Origin: Whitmania pigra
Taxonomy: Eukaryota; Annelida; Clitellata; Hirudinida; Haemopidae
NCBI GenBank assembly: GCA_021613335.1
Contig: JAJTWR010000272.1
Coordinates: 766,001 to 830,000, forward strand
DNA: 64,000 nucleotides
Direction: 5' to 3'
The position numbers and the translations under genes were made by a program. Each line of letters starts with the position of its first letter. Position 1 is the stretch's first letter. Of this stretch, positions 51,710 through 64,000 are shown piece after piece. The notes under the pieces are model-generated. The model searched no databases and was not told the origin of the DNA. It was given only the letters and a program-made list of their open reading frames with translations.

Positions 51710-53107
51710 GGTCAGTTTGTTTTTGACTCCGTTTCAATCGGTTTAACTCGCCAGCAATTTAGCAGAACATCCTAAGCGATTCTTCAATGTCAAATATTTA
51801 GTCAACAACTTAAATAAGAGTTGACTTATTAGACATAGGTTAAAACAAATTCGAGTTTTAACCACAGGATCGGTCCCTCGAATCACTTCCTAATGCGCTT
51901 TAGGCGTGCCCATACTTTCGCTCGACGTACGCCGGTAATAATTGCCAGTTGCAGCTAACCAATTGTTAAGCTGGCATGTCTTTTCAATGCATTCTGTTTG
52001 GTTCTTTTGCGAACACCAGTGGCTTCTAGTAAGATCATGGTTACTATAAACAGATTACCTTACATCATCTGTCATAAACATAAAGTACACCGCACCTCAT
52101 CATTCAACAAACCTGAAAATCGGCACGATGTTCTACTATGTTTCTTTTCTATCCAATATTTTATCAAACTTCAATTCTAGCATTATTTGAAAATTTTTCA
52201 TCGTTTCCTATACACATTTTCCAAATTTCCAATCGCTAATACATAACCGTGATTTATTAAGTGGATGAGTCCGAATATTATGGTGGCGTATGTTCCAATG
52301 GAGCGTCAAGACCACTTAAAGACCAAGGGAGGCTTTTCTCGAAGAGGATGTGGAGCAAGGAGAAAGTTTAAAATTTAAACTTATCGTGCTTATTCAAAAG
52401 TGAATCTATACGCGTTGGGAAGGAATTCATTGTTTTAACTATTCAACAACATCAGATACTTGCAATATATGAGTAATTTGCTTTGACAACAAGAAAGGCA
52501 AACCGCTTTGTTTTCGGAAATACCAAGTTTTTTTTATTACATTTGTTACATGGTTATTACATACATCTAATTAAAAATGACATGGGTTTAACGTCCATTT
52601 AAGGACATCACGCTCTTTCTGGTTGAGTTATCAAACAGTACATTAGGGAAAAGGTCTGATTGACTTTGGACACATGAATTTACTGAACTATTTCGCCCAC
52701 TCTTAAATATTCCAATTTGTTGATGTCTATTGCGCTTATCTTCCCAAGGACCATTTGCTGTTATTAAAAATGCACTACATAAAATTAAATTAATTCAATT
52801 ACAATTATATTGAAAACTAAGCACTTTTTAACGACGATTCACTTTTTCAAGCAGGCTTAAGCATCTTTAGCGCAAGAGTTAATTAATTTGTTAGTATACG
52901 GTATATTTTATATATTAATTAAATAAATTATTAACTTACTAGAAGCAAAGTTTATTTAAAACTCCATAATAACTGAAAAGTGAATAAAAATTATTGCTCA
53001 TCACAGAAAAGCTTAGTAAACATGATTTGAGTGGTAATATCGTCACACATGTTTCATCGTCGCCCTCTGAGTGTTATTTTATAAAAAAAAAACAAACATC
53101 GCCTATT
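51710..53107. other. Divergent intergenic region, Src-family kinase to FASTKD
   Basis: 1.4 kb between two start codons on opposite strands. AT-rich, no coding frame with support. It presumably contains both promoters. Confidence 0.5.
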
Positions 53108-55927
53108 ATGACTTTAGTTTTGCGTCCTTTGAGAGGATTATTTAGAAATATAAACTTTGTATTTGTTGCCCATTCGCCTTTGCCAGCCTCTACACAGCAT
53201 GTGAAGTATTTCTTCAAAAGATTCGAATCAACACTTAGTCGTTCATTTGTTTTGATACAAGACGGAACTGAAATAAAAGAATTGCCCTGGATTGTCAGAA
53301 AGCTGAATTCTAACGAGGTCTTGGGAAATGATAACACTGAGTCCGAGAACTCGCCACAAGTCAGCGGTGTCAAATCTAATTCTCTCGAAAAGCAATTTAA
53401 AACTATTTTACAGAGATGTAACAGCATGGAAGAGGCTAGTATATCATTGTTCACTTAAGCTGCTGACAAGTTATGACGTAACATATTAATTATATCTATT
53501 ACCAGAGGATAAATGTCTTGCTATACATAAACACTTTGTTGTAAATCTTCAGGTGATACAGTTGCTGGAGATGCCTGGAAAAAGCGTGACCCCCGAAACG
53601 GCGGCCTCGGTTCTCTGTCGAATTGGTATGTTTGACTCTGTCGGAGAACATCTCGGTTCTTTCATAAGAAGAGCCGTTCTAAACGAGCTTTGTGAAATGG
53701 TGTGTCGAGACTTTAAAGCTCTTTCGAGCAGGACGGTCATCGATTTGATCAAGTGAGTGATTTGAAATGACAAATAAATTCAATGTGAGCTATGTTTAAT
53801 AATTCGTTCCGACCTCTAGATGTTGTCTGAGACCAAACTGTTACGAAAAGAAGTTCATGGACAGCATCAAAACCGAGGTCGAACGAAGGATCGTGAATAA
53901 CTCGTTCTCCATCGTGGACGTTTGCGAGATGGTGACCGTGCTGTCCGAACACACGGGCGGCAAATTCACGGACATCCTGGAGACGTGCTGGGTTCATTTG
54001 GGGTCGAGATTCTTGGAAATCAACCAGACGAACATATCTGAGGTGTTCCAGGTGGGACCATTTTTTCAATGAATTGCAACGATGTTGCTTCATACTTGCT
54101 TATAGTTTGTGAAGTTGTTTACAATTTAAGTTAACTAATTTAAGTAATTAAGTTATAGTAACTAAACTAGCCACGTAATTATGAATCTCTCCACAAACTA
54201 TTACCATAGGTTCTGCGTTACACCACGGAAAGCTCGAAATACCTCATCACGGTGGCAGACAAACAGGTGCACGGCTGCTGGAACGAGCTGACTGCGTCCG
54301 ACGTGTCGACCATTTCGAAGTGGTTGAGCTTCTTCAATCACCAATCCGTCTCTTCCATGAGTTGCATCGGCAAGTGGCTCTACGCGAACGTCCACTCGCT
54401 CAACGTCGAGCAGATGAGGGACATATTGGGGATGTACATCCGCTTCAATTTCGTCCACGGCGGTTTGTTGCACGCCCTCGAGAAATTTCTCCGGGCTTAT
54501 GCCAAATGTACCGGACTGGGTGGCAACAAGATCAAAGATAGGACCGTCGTCCACATGGCCGCGCTTTTGTGCAGGATGAAACGAATGTTGTCGCCGAAGA
54601 TTCTGAACGCCATTGCTCTCGATTTTTCGCTCTCTCCGAAATCTTACGATTTGAAAGAAGGTTCCGAACGCTTACTTTTTTATATTCGTATTTTATTTCA
54701 CAATTTCGTGCAAGTTTTTATAAAGTTTTAATTTTTAAGCTTTAATTTCGTTTTAAAGGCCGTGCATTTTTACATATATATTATTATGTACATATATTAT
54801 ATATATATTATTTTACATACATTATATATTTCTTAATATTCTTACGTACGTTCCTAATGTATTCATTTATACATACACACAACATATAATTTAATTTTTA
54901 AACTTATTTTTGAGACAAATATAACAAAGCACCTGTTTAAAAATTATCATGTTCACACCAAACATTCTGGAAAGCAATCCTTCGTTATTCTCCTCAGGGG
55001 TATCCGTTCTTAAGACCTTCGGGATTCTGGGATTCACCCCCGACTGCTCCGCGCAGTTCTTCACCGCTGCCGAGCTGTGGATTCAGGAGAACCTTCATCT
55101 ACTAAGCCTTGAAGACTCGTTCGAGGTCCTTACCTCCTTTATTTATATCGAGAGGTATGGTGATCATTATAATGACAATATCAATGCTAACGATATTCGT
55201 GATAGCTACGTTATTAATATTAATAATAACAATAATAATAATAATATTAATGATATAACATTGTTAATGATATTCATGACGATGATGCCAGATACCCGGT
55301 TAACTTTCTGAAGAAGTTGTTCGATACACGACTCCCTGAGATCTTCTCAGGTTTGATTTGATGATTTAATATTATGCAATTATTGTAATAATAAATTTTA
55401 AAATCGCGTTAAATAAAAAAATCTAAATAATGTTATTTTAAAGTGTTAAGTATAATAATAATAACCAATTAAGTAATTAGTTAAATATAATAACAATCAG
55501 CTAAGTAATTAGTTAATTATAATGAAAAAAAAACAGTTAAGTTATTAGTTAATTATAATAATTAAGCATTAATAATTATCGCATTCGTTCTCTCATTGTC
55601 GCCATCGCATTCCTTCCACCAGAGAAGATCACCGACAGGATCAAAATGAACGTTTCGAGGAACCTGCTCGAGCTTCAGGCGTCTTTCATCCTCGAATTTC
55701 CCCAAAAGCCGGACATAAACGTCATCTCGAGAGAAGTCCTACAAGTCTCTCTAACCTGGCTCGGTAGTAAATCTGATGTCTGCAATGATCCTTGCAAACG
55801 TAATTGATACGTATTTAACGTCGTCAATGCATTCGCGCCCTCTGCCGGCGGTTGCACGAGCACGTAGATGTGGATTTTTACGAGTGTATCGTGAGCTGTT
55901 GATCCCCGTGTCAAAGCTTAGGATATC

Positions 55928-55965
<38 letters not shown>

Positions 55966-57541
55966 TCTCAGTATTTTGTCAGCTTTGTGGAGCTTATTCC
56001 TTGAACGGTTTGCAATGAGACATTTGCTTCGTTAGGAACAAATCTTAAAACCTAGGTGCTATAGGTATTTAATGAACGTCTAGGTCAACCTATATTCATA
56101 TATTCTCGGGTTTGTGTGCTCAGATTGATTGGACTGGATCGTCATAAAAGTGCCTTTGACATCCAGTTGCAGATAATTTGGCACTTTAAAAAAAATATTC
56201 CCGGATAAATGAATAAAAATATCTGTTAATCAGTGCCCATTTTTATTAAACTTGTGTTCACTCTATCTAATTTCTATTTCTCGTTTGTCTGCTTCTTTGT
56301 CGCCATTTCAATCCGGCTGAATTTTTTTGTGTGATTTTTACATTTCGCCTCCGTAGCTGAAGATAAATTTTCGTTGATTAAAGACGGCAGGTCGCTCAGG
56401 TTCCACAGGGATGTGTTGGCCATGTTGAAGGACATGCTAGGGGCAGAAAAGTTCTTTGAATTGAAGATTCCAAGACCGACTCCTCACCTCATCAGTGAGT
56501 CGTTCTCGGATTCCGTTTCCATTTTTCCTGTTTTATTCCATTCTTTAATTCAAATCGTAATCGTAATCATACTTGGTTCGTTTTGGTTTATCAAAGTCGT
56601 TTATGCCTGCATTTCACGTTTTGTTTTTGTTATCGTTTATTTAAGAGCTCGACATTTGCGATGTATTTACATATACTAGAACATTGCACGTTACAAATTA
56701 TAGGCTACATAATAGTATTATTTCACAACCGCACTCGATACAGTTAGACAGATTGTTCTGATAAAATGTTCTATTTAAATTATCTGACCGTTTACTTCCG
56801 TTGTCATTTTCAGATTTTGAAATAATCGTAGATAATTTCAAGAACCCTTTGGATGCCCTATCAAAGACAAATGGTTCAAAGTGAGTGTTTTTTTGGGTAG
56901 TCATATTAATTATCCTAACAAATAATATGAATCTTGGATATTTATAATTTCCTGATATTAAAACTACAGCCTTAATTTGAACATTTGTTAAAAGAGCACT
57001 CCATTTAATAAACCAATTATAATATAACTATAATTAATTAAAACTAAACAAACATATATGTATATATGATACCGACTTAAAACCATTGATTAAAGTATTA
57101 AGTATCAGTTAAATTGATCACGTTGCCATCTCGATCAGACTCGCCGTCATCCTCATCATGCCCGAAAATTTGACATCGAAGGGAACCCTTTTGGGACGTA
57201 CGGCCATGAAGTTGAGACACCTCGAGAAACTAGACTATACTCCGATCTTGGTGAGTGACAGATTGGTTTGTGGTCGCGGTAAGCTGCGTGTTTGTAGGAT
57301 GGCGTATTATTCGTGTTACGATGCTATTCGTATTATAATGTTCAATCATTGCCATCGTCTTAATCTTAACTGACATCATAATCAAACTCATTAATTATAA
57401 TGTATATATCATCATCATGTTCACCTGTAACTTTTTTTCCAGGTCGATTACGAGACCTTCACTTCAAAGTGCCAGAGTCCCTCCGAAAAAAAGTCTTACC
57501 TCTCCAACCTGCTGTCGAACCACGTTAATCTCAGTGCCTGA
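53108..57541 (+). CDS. FASTKD: FAST kinase domain-containing protein with C-terminal RAP domain, about 660 aa
   Basis: Mitochondrial RNA-binding family controlling stability and processing of mitochondrial transcripts. Exons: 53108-53434, 53553-53752, 53820-54051, 54210-54660, 54998-55154, 55292-55350, 55623-55763, 56357-56494, 56814-56880, 57139-57250, 57443-57541, total 1983 bases in phase. The start MTLVLRPLRGLFRN is an amphipathic basic transit peptide; upstream frame has no better ATG. A helical-repeat body follows (SVLCRIGMFDSVGEHLGSF, VCEMVTVLSEHTGGKF). FAST-type segments lie near SVSSMSCIGKWLYANVHSL and ELWIQENLHLLSLEDSFEV. The RAP domain (about 585-655) has LLGRTAMKLRHLEKLDYTPI, the hallmark L-G-R-T-x-x-K-x-R-H-L. 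Intron 1 needs a GC donor (GAAGAG|GCTAGT), required by phase. The donor at 54661 (GAAG|GTTCCG) is weak. I cannot say which vertebrate FASTKD1-5 is the ortholog. Confidence 0.92.
55925..55964. repeat. (AAT)n microsatellite in a FASTKD intron
   Basis: About 40 bases of AAT in the intron 55764-56356. Confidence 0.85.
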
Positions 57542-58578
57542 AACCTTTTTTAACAACCCATGCTGATCTTGTTTATCCAATAAGATTATTATTATTATTT
57601 ACTTATTATTATTATTAGTTATCATTGGATTAGATATTGTTTTGTTAAAAATATTAAAATGGGGTAATACTTGATAGTTGTTGCTATGACTGATGTTATC
57701 ATTATTATCATATTTATTATTATTATTATTATTGGTTATATTGGTAACTGTATTATTATTATTATTATTATTGTTATTGTTATTGTTATTATTATTAATA
57801 TTATTATTATTATTATTATTATACAGTTTTTATAATTACTTGTGTATACTCTCGCAAAACGAACATTATTTCCAATTATTATTTGATCTCGGCATCGTCG
57901 AGGACCACAATGCTGGCAAGACGCACAAAGTCTTCGTGAACTTTCGAAGCAAAACATTCGTGTCGATTCAAAGGATTGTGGAGGGCTTTGATTTATTTTG
58001 ACCCTAAAAAGCAACGGAAGCATAATATGTTGATGTTGATGATGATGATGTGAAAATCTGGCGTTGTGTGTTTGTTCATTGTTACAAAGAGGTGATGTGT
58101 CAAACACATGAATTGATGAACGGCAGCGGCCGGATGTTTCCTGGGATTATTATCCATTTCATTTTTCTGCTATTGCATTAAAATTTGAGAAGAATCATTG
58201 GTACAATTGTGACGAAAATACTTTCTTAATAAATAAAAAATATCCACAGCTATTCACGCATTTGTGCTATTAATAATTATCAGTCATTTGAAAATCCTTG
58301 CTAACGACTCATGTTCTTCATCATCATCGCACGCGTCGAGTCCAATCGAACAGATGCACGTTGCGTGCCATATTGCTCGAAGCCGGGAAAGTTGAGCAGC
58401 TACATGCGCTATGGAAGGAAGTTTTGCGCTAATGAGGAAGGTGCGTGCGCCGGCGAGGTTGATAGGGAAAAGCTTTCTTATCCTCCTTCGCTCGTTCGGT
58501 CATTTCTTCCGACACGAAGTTCGACTTACTTGGTGGAGTTAATTTACTTCTTTAATCAGACGAACTTCGGACCGGACC
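57542..58578. other. Intergenic region, FASTKD to cadherin
   Basis: Contains (ATT)n/(GTT)n microsatellite at about 57710-57825. Two open plus-strand stretches are unexplained: 57880-58001 (DLGIVEDHNAGKTHKVF, ending in a stop) and 58311-58439 (a Cys-containing frame with a donor-like GAAG|GTGCGT). Either might be an unrecognised exon or leader sequence of the cadherin gene; neither has family support. Confidence 0.45.
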
Positions 58579-61500
58579 ATGCTGTTAGCGCTGTGTTTTC
58601 TTGCAGTGCATTTTGCAGTGCACGGAAAATCGAATCCGGAAAGATCGACGATGTTATCAACGTATCCATCACTGGATGAGTTTTACGCGTGTTACCTCGG
58701 TAACGTTTCCATCTTCTCTTCTGGATTGAACGTACGTCGGTACTTCCACCTCGATTCTCGTAAACGCCTGACTTTCTCCGGAGATTTTCCAAACCATCTG
58801 AGGGGTCAAGTGGTGAGCCTAGAGGTAGTCTGCGGTCCTCCGGTTCAGCAGATGAACTTTCGACTGGTGACTCCAGAAAAGACGACTACTCGAAAGTTTC
58901 GCAAACGATCGGCTAGGATGGAAAAGGTTTTGGAGGTTTCTGAAAGTTCAACCGGTGTCCTGCTGAGACTAGCAGGCGAGGAGAACGAACTTTATCACTT
59001 TTTGGAACCCGTTCCAGAAGTTCTGGAAATGGATCCTATTCTTGGGCAGGTGAGTCTAAGAAGAGGACAAACGTTGGATTTCGAGACGACACCTGAAATG
59101 ACTTTTACGGTCGCCATCACAAGAATTGATGAGCCTTCGTGTGAGTTTAATGTTTTTAATTAATTTATTGCAAGCAATAATCTATAATCATTGCTGTTAC
59201 AACACCCGGACAGATACATCATATCCGTATTTAACGCAAAAGTTCACTTTTAAACTTTCTTCTACAAGAAGCCCGACTCAAAACAAAATCGCAAATGAAT
59301 TCTTTTAAAAAATCATCGACCTCAAAAGGAAGAGGAGAGAGAAAAATTCCTTTCGTGAAATCCTGAGTGTAGGTGGAATGATCCGGATGATCATCGCCTG
59401 GAAAGTTATTTCCTTGGCAACAGTTGGAAAGCGTTTGTCAGTTAAGTCGTGATTCATTACTTCTTACGAGACCAGTTTTGGCTCGCCTCTCCAGGAAGAA
59501 ATTCTGGAAAACTTTTGCACGTCTTTAACGATGATGAGTCACCCACGATGCTTCCTCATGGCCGTCCTGGATTCTCGATTTCAAATAATTTAATTAATGT
59601 TTTAGTTTTAAAAATAAATACATCATCAATAATAAGTTAATTAATGTTAATTATGATGATAATAATAATAATAATATTGAAGTTATCTATCAAATCGTGA
59701 TATAGAGCATTAAAATTAAATTGAAAATGTTTATGTAACTATTTATAGTCGTAAGCATTGGTTGTCCCAAGCGGTGTGGTTAATCAATGTGTTGTCAGTT
59801 GTCTGGAACAACAAACGCAGTTTTAGTTCGTTTTATTTGTGAAAAAGCTAAAATTATTCTACAAAATGCATTAATTAACCAACAAAAATCCATCTTTTAC
59901 TTTGAAAATAAACGAATTCAAACCTGAAAAAAAATTAATTCAGTCACCGAATAAACTAACCAATTTGCTTGAAACACACGAGTATTGTTGTTCACTTTTA
60001 AAATTTACTTCATTCGCATGTCTTACGGTCTTCGCATCAAAACGGAGATATTTTTTCGATTTCGTCAGATGCTTTCTCCCCTAAACAAGAGGGACTTGTT
60101 TATGTGGAGACTAATCGGATTTAAAGCCCGGAAAATATGCCTCCATTTCGGACGCGACCCTCGTCATAAAATCAATTTCAAGATTTCTCTTCCATAATTT
60201 CAATTCTCGCTCAACAGAAGGATTGAGGATTTGGCTCTCAACACATGTGTCGTCAATTCAGGAAATAGGCAACGACAGTTAGAGACATGGAGAGATACAG
60301 TGATATTTGAAAGCAATTTGAATTTCAAGAAAAAAAAAATTATAAATTTTCAATTCCATTACTGTAGGACATTGTTATGTCAAGTAGTACATTTGACTTG
60401 TTACTTTAGTTTGAGTCGATGTACTGTACAATGTAGAATGATGCTAAACTACATCATCGTCATCATCATCATCATCATCATCGTCACCAACATCATCACC
60501 ATTTCATTTCATTTCTTTTCCACGTGTATGGGGGCGCCAACGTCTCCAATCGTCTGCGATTCTTGTTGTCTGGTCGGTGGTTATTTATTAACTTGCCTGC
60601 AAATGGTGGCAGACGACATTCGAGATTCGATCAGTTTGGAGGGAGAAAATATTTCATCGTACTTTGGTTGTGGAAATTCGTCTCACAAAGAATTATTTAA
60701 CTTCGTTCGCTTATATTCCTCTAATACTCTTAGCATCATCTCCCAACTCCATTTCTTTACAAAAAGCTTTTTTTCTACATAATGTCATCATTGCAGTAGT
60801 AAAATATAAAATTATATTACTTAACTTTATAACTAAATAAACACGTCGGTATCTATTTATACCTCAAACCTAACAACCCTGACAGCTTAAGTTAGAAAAG
60901 TTTGGTAGCAGAAACTATGGAGACAATAATCAGAAATGACTGTTTGAGTGAGAATTTCAATCACAACTCCGAACAAAGCCTCGGAATAAGTCCCGGAAGC
61001 GGGAGATAATTCAAACAATAGAGTTGCGAGAAAGCGCCGATGACGACGACGATGACGAGGCCGAGGCTACGCATGGATTGAGCTAATCCGGAGTCGACGA
61101 TTCAATGAACTGGAGACGGAATACAAGTTCCAGTGGCAAAGCTGAGACCTGACGGCGTTTCATTAATAACAAATGACAAAGAGACTCACAATCAGAGCTG
61201 CCCAATCACTTGAAAGACGTCCTGTCTGAAGAGTGAAGCAGAACAAAGTGTGCAAACGTGGCGATGACGATAAATGTGTAATATGTGTAAATAAATATAT
61301 ATATTTACAGTAGTGAAATTTAAAATTTTAATTTAAGGTTTATAATGTAAATCCTGTTCCTGAAAGTAACATTTGAATTTAAGCTGATAAAAAAACAATA
61401 TTTTAGTAATCGGGTAAAAAATAAATGTATTATTTATTTAATTAAAAATTATTTAAAAAGAAATTTAAATATTTACAGTAATTATTTTTATTGAAAAAAT

Positions 61501-63029
61501 ATTTAAAATTTTTACATTATGGAAATTAGTTGCACCTCGTTTGGTCTGTTAAGTATTTATGTTTTAGTTGTCTGCCTTCGCGGAGAGTTCCTAAGCTTGC
61601 TTCACCAGGGAGATGTGGGCCGCACCGGGATACACCTTTTAAGGGAGGTCACCTAACTTTTATATTTTACAATATTGACAGAATTTTATCTAGGCGATAT
61701 TAAAAAAATCGAACCGATAAGTTAAGCGCATGAGCCGCTGGCCACCCTTAGTGACGCCACTGGCTTGTACTTGTGATTGTTTTTCGAGAGAATTTCGTCT
61801 CCTAAAGTAATTGAATTAATCGAGTTATCGGTATAATTATCTTTTTGCGTATTATACGTCAGCGCTTGTTACGATGGGCAAATTCTGTCAAATTCATTGG
61901 TAATTATTGTGTCATCATGGCTGGTTGAACGGATCAATGGATGGATGGATGGATGGATGGATGAATGAACGGACGACTAACGGATTGATGGGCTAGTGAA
62001 CATATGGACCATCGCCACTCGTACTTCATCATGACATGAATTGCACTGGACCTCCCCTTTCAAATCCTACCACAAATTCAATGATTTAAGACATGCGTCG
62101 TAACCATCAACTTGGCAGCCATTCGATGAACTTGGGAATGAATGGGCAGTAGGAACTTCTTATGCAAGCTAAATGCCTTCTCGCCTCAGTTAATTGGGCG
62201 CCTGCAAAGTTATAGCCCGCCTGTCCATAAATATTAAAGCAGGTTCTCATTTCAGCCATTCTTGCTTCCAGTGTCGTAAATAGCTACGAAATTCAAGTGA
62301 TTTGACTTTGACTTTTCTTTTGCTCTTTGCTTATTTAATTTCTAATTGATGTTTTACTTTAACAATGTTGTGCCAGAATTTATCTCAGAAAATATTTTTT
62401 TATTACGAGGCTTTCGATCCAGGAGACGAATGGAGTAGAATAATGTTTTTACTTTCTTCGACAAGCATTTCTCAACAATCCATGCTTCCGTCTTTTCGTT
62501 CCATCACTCATTCATTCCCAAATGTCTCTTACTTCAACTCATCTTCCTTTTTATCTCCGAAACTTGCCTTCTATTTAAAGACTGGCATTTCGCACAAACG
62601 TTTTCTGGTCTTTTTTTATGGCAACAGTTGAGTTTCCGTAATTGCGGTCTGATTGCACCTGCCCTAAAGGTTTCTGTCGTCTCTTGGTTCTTCGTTGGAA
62701 TCACCATTAATCCACTTTATACCTCCAGCCACTTGCGAAAAGAGCAGATCTTTTTATTTATTTTTATTTTTATTTTTTTTTTGAACATTTGAAGGCTTTT
62801 TCGTTCGTCCCCTGGAAAGCATTGTTGAAGGTGAAATCATTGACGAGATTGATTAGTGGGTCGTGAACTACTTTTCCATATTCTAAATTTAGGCCTGCAT
62901 TCGTCTTCAGGCATAAGAGTTTATTTGGAATTTATTTTATGGCAATTTTTCTGTCTTCACCTTTAAAATGTATCATTGACAAGTCAGGTTCTGGTTTCAT
63001 AAGTCAGCAGAGTTTAAACAATAATAAGT

Positions 63030-63062
<33 letters not shown>

Positions 63063-63471
63063 TTGTTTTTAAATTGTTTTCAAACGTTTGTAAAAACATT
63101 GACTTTACCCTAAGAAATCCGAGTAAAGTATTCACTGTATGGACTATATTGGTTTCAGTCGTTTAGTTTCAAATTGTACACTCGCGCGCTTAACAGAGAC
63201 ACAAAGACTGCACAGAACTCAATGAATGAATGAATGTGATTTCGGAATTGTTCAATCAGAATTCATTTTTTTTTCTTCCTTAAAGTCTACGAAATCCAAT
63301 CTGTAAAACTTGTCATTATCGACGAAAACGACGAAAAACCTCAGTTCCTGAACGTCCCTCATCCATTCCTGGCTGTCGTCTCCTCGAACTCTTCTCATGG
63401 AACGAGTGTTTTCCAGTTGATCGCCAGAGACGAGGACGGTATGAGTGAGGTCAACTACTTCGCTGAATCTG
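58579..63471 (+). CDS. Cadherin, N-terminal exons only; gene continues past the window
   Basis: Exon 1 (58579-59140) starts with a signal peptide (MLLALCFLAVHFAVHG). It then encodes an N-terminal cadherin-like domain with basic RKFRKRSAR, possibly a propeptide cleavage site, ending in DPILGQVSLRRGQTLDFE and TFTVAITRID, the end of a cadherin strand pattern. Exon 2 (63286-63471) is phase-compatible (T plus TC) and encodes VKLVIIDENDEKPQF, the calcium-binding D-x-N-D-x-x-P linker, then the next repeat with GTSVFQLIARDEDG. The donor at 63472 is TG|GTTGGT. The 4.1 kb intron is much longer than most here. Protocadherin or another non-classical cadherin cannot be distinguished without downstream exons. 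Calcium-dependent adhesion at the cell surface. Confidence 0.85.
59141..63285 (+). other. Large first intron of the cadherin
   Basis: 4.1 kb of mostly AT-rich DNA with (CAT)n at 60449-60482, (ATGG)n at 61937-61963 and (AAT)n near 63030-63060. A locally GC-richer stretch at about 61565-61790 looks like a dispersed repeat but has no recognisable coding. Open frames here lack splice support. Confidence 0.55.
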
Positions 63472-63474
63472 GTT

Positions 63475-63710
63475 GGTTAAGCTGGATTTCTGACTTCTAA
63501 TTAGTTAAGTTGGATTTGTGACTTTTAATTAGTTAAGTTGGATTTGTGACTTCTAATTAGTTAAGTTGGATTTCTGACTTCTGATTGGTTAAGTTGGATT
63601 TGTGATTTCTAATTAGTTAAGATGGATTTGTGATTTCTAATTAGTTAAGTTGGATTTCTGACTTCTGATTGGTTTAGTTGGATTTGTGATTTCTAATTGG
63701 TTGAACGCGT
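63475..63710. repeat. About 29-30-bp minisatellite, roughly eight copies
   Basis: The unit taagttggatttgtgacttc plus taattagt is repeated head to tail with small variants (ttctgac, ttggtt). It begins just inside the cadherin intron that opens at 63472. Confidence 0.88.
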
Positions 63711-64000
63711 TGCGATGCTATTACCGAGCGATTACTTGATTATGTTTAAACGAAATCGTTATTGGTGGAAATACCTTCTTGGTTGTCAAAATTAATTATT
63801 GAATTATAAATGCGCTCGATTAACTCGAATAATTCAAACGATTCAACGTCAAATTCATTAAGCGACCTCACTCCAACAAAATTTAAGTTCTCTATGCACG
63901 CTAAAATACTAAAAATATTAAAAAAGAAAAAATATTTTTTGTCTCATATTTCGCGGCATCGCAGAAAACTTGACTGCAGCCTGATACCTCATACCTGTGC

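Noticed and set aside
54201..54554. 117-residue minus-strand frame
   Set aside because: Antisense shadow of FASTKD exon 4.
60231..60782. 183-residue plus-strand frame in the cadherin intron
   Set aside because: Low-complexity (CAT)n core, no cadherin motif and no splice borders in phase with the flanking exons.
61565..61790. tRNA-like or SINE-like GC-richer block
   Set aside because: No cloverleaf, no convincing A and B boxes and no poly(A) tail could be read, so no RNA gene was called.

Overview
This is a 64 kb piece of an animal nuclear genome. It is AT-rich, its genes are interrupted by GT-AG introns (mostly short), and (ATT)n, (GAT)n, (CA)n and (CCAT)n microsatellites are everywhere. 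The gene content (STAT, Src-family kinase, tetraspanin, cadherin, EFHC2, FASTKD, MRPL2, CISD3) is metazoan. Repeat style and compact introns suggest a lophotrochozoan, perhaps a leech-like annelid; that is inference, and no species can be named from the sequence alone. I found no bacterial features, CRISPR array, or rRNA or tRNA gene I could support.

Left third (1-29,348): the 3' part of mitochondrial ribosomal protein L2 (+) meets a complete 20-exon STAT gene (-) tail to tail. A transferrin-receptor/glutamate-carboxypeptidase-II-like membrane protein (+), whose peptidase metal site looks destroyed, starts divergently from STAT. It is followed by a possible antisense two-exon gene (-), an EFHC2-type ciliary microtubule-inner protein (+), a single-pass receptor with an F-type-lectin-like domain, two WSC domains and an EGF-like domain (+), and an unrecognised protein with a C-terminal membrane anchor (+) whose second part lies beyond about 1.8 kb of microsatellite.

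Middle (30,554-47,003): an unrecognised 517-residue protein (-), a 3 kb gap with possible coding or transposon fragments, a tetraspanin (-), a BEN-domain protein (+), a small tail-anchored protein (+) and a CISD3-type double CDGSH iron-sulfur protein (-). Right third (47,612-64,000): a Src-family tyrosine kinase (-), a FASTKD/RAP-domain mitochondrial RNA factor (+), and the 5' end of a cadherin (+) that runs off the window.

These are independent eukaryotic genes, not an operon. Three are mitochondrial (MRPL2, CISD3, FASTKD) and two are phosphotyrosine signalling proteins (STAT, Src), but I see no sign that position links their functions. Exon models were built by hand by matching splice consensus, codon phase and family alignment. 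Where stated, the exon lengths sum to a multiple of three, which supports the model independently. Most noteworthy: several probable GC-AG introns, the pseudo-peptidase receptor, the lectin/WSC receptor, a STAT splice donor abutted by a minisatellite, and the unidentified genes.
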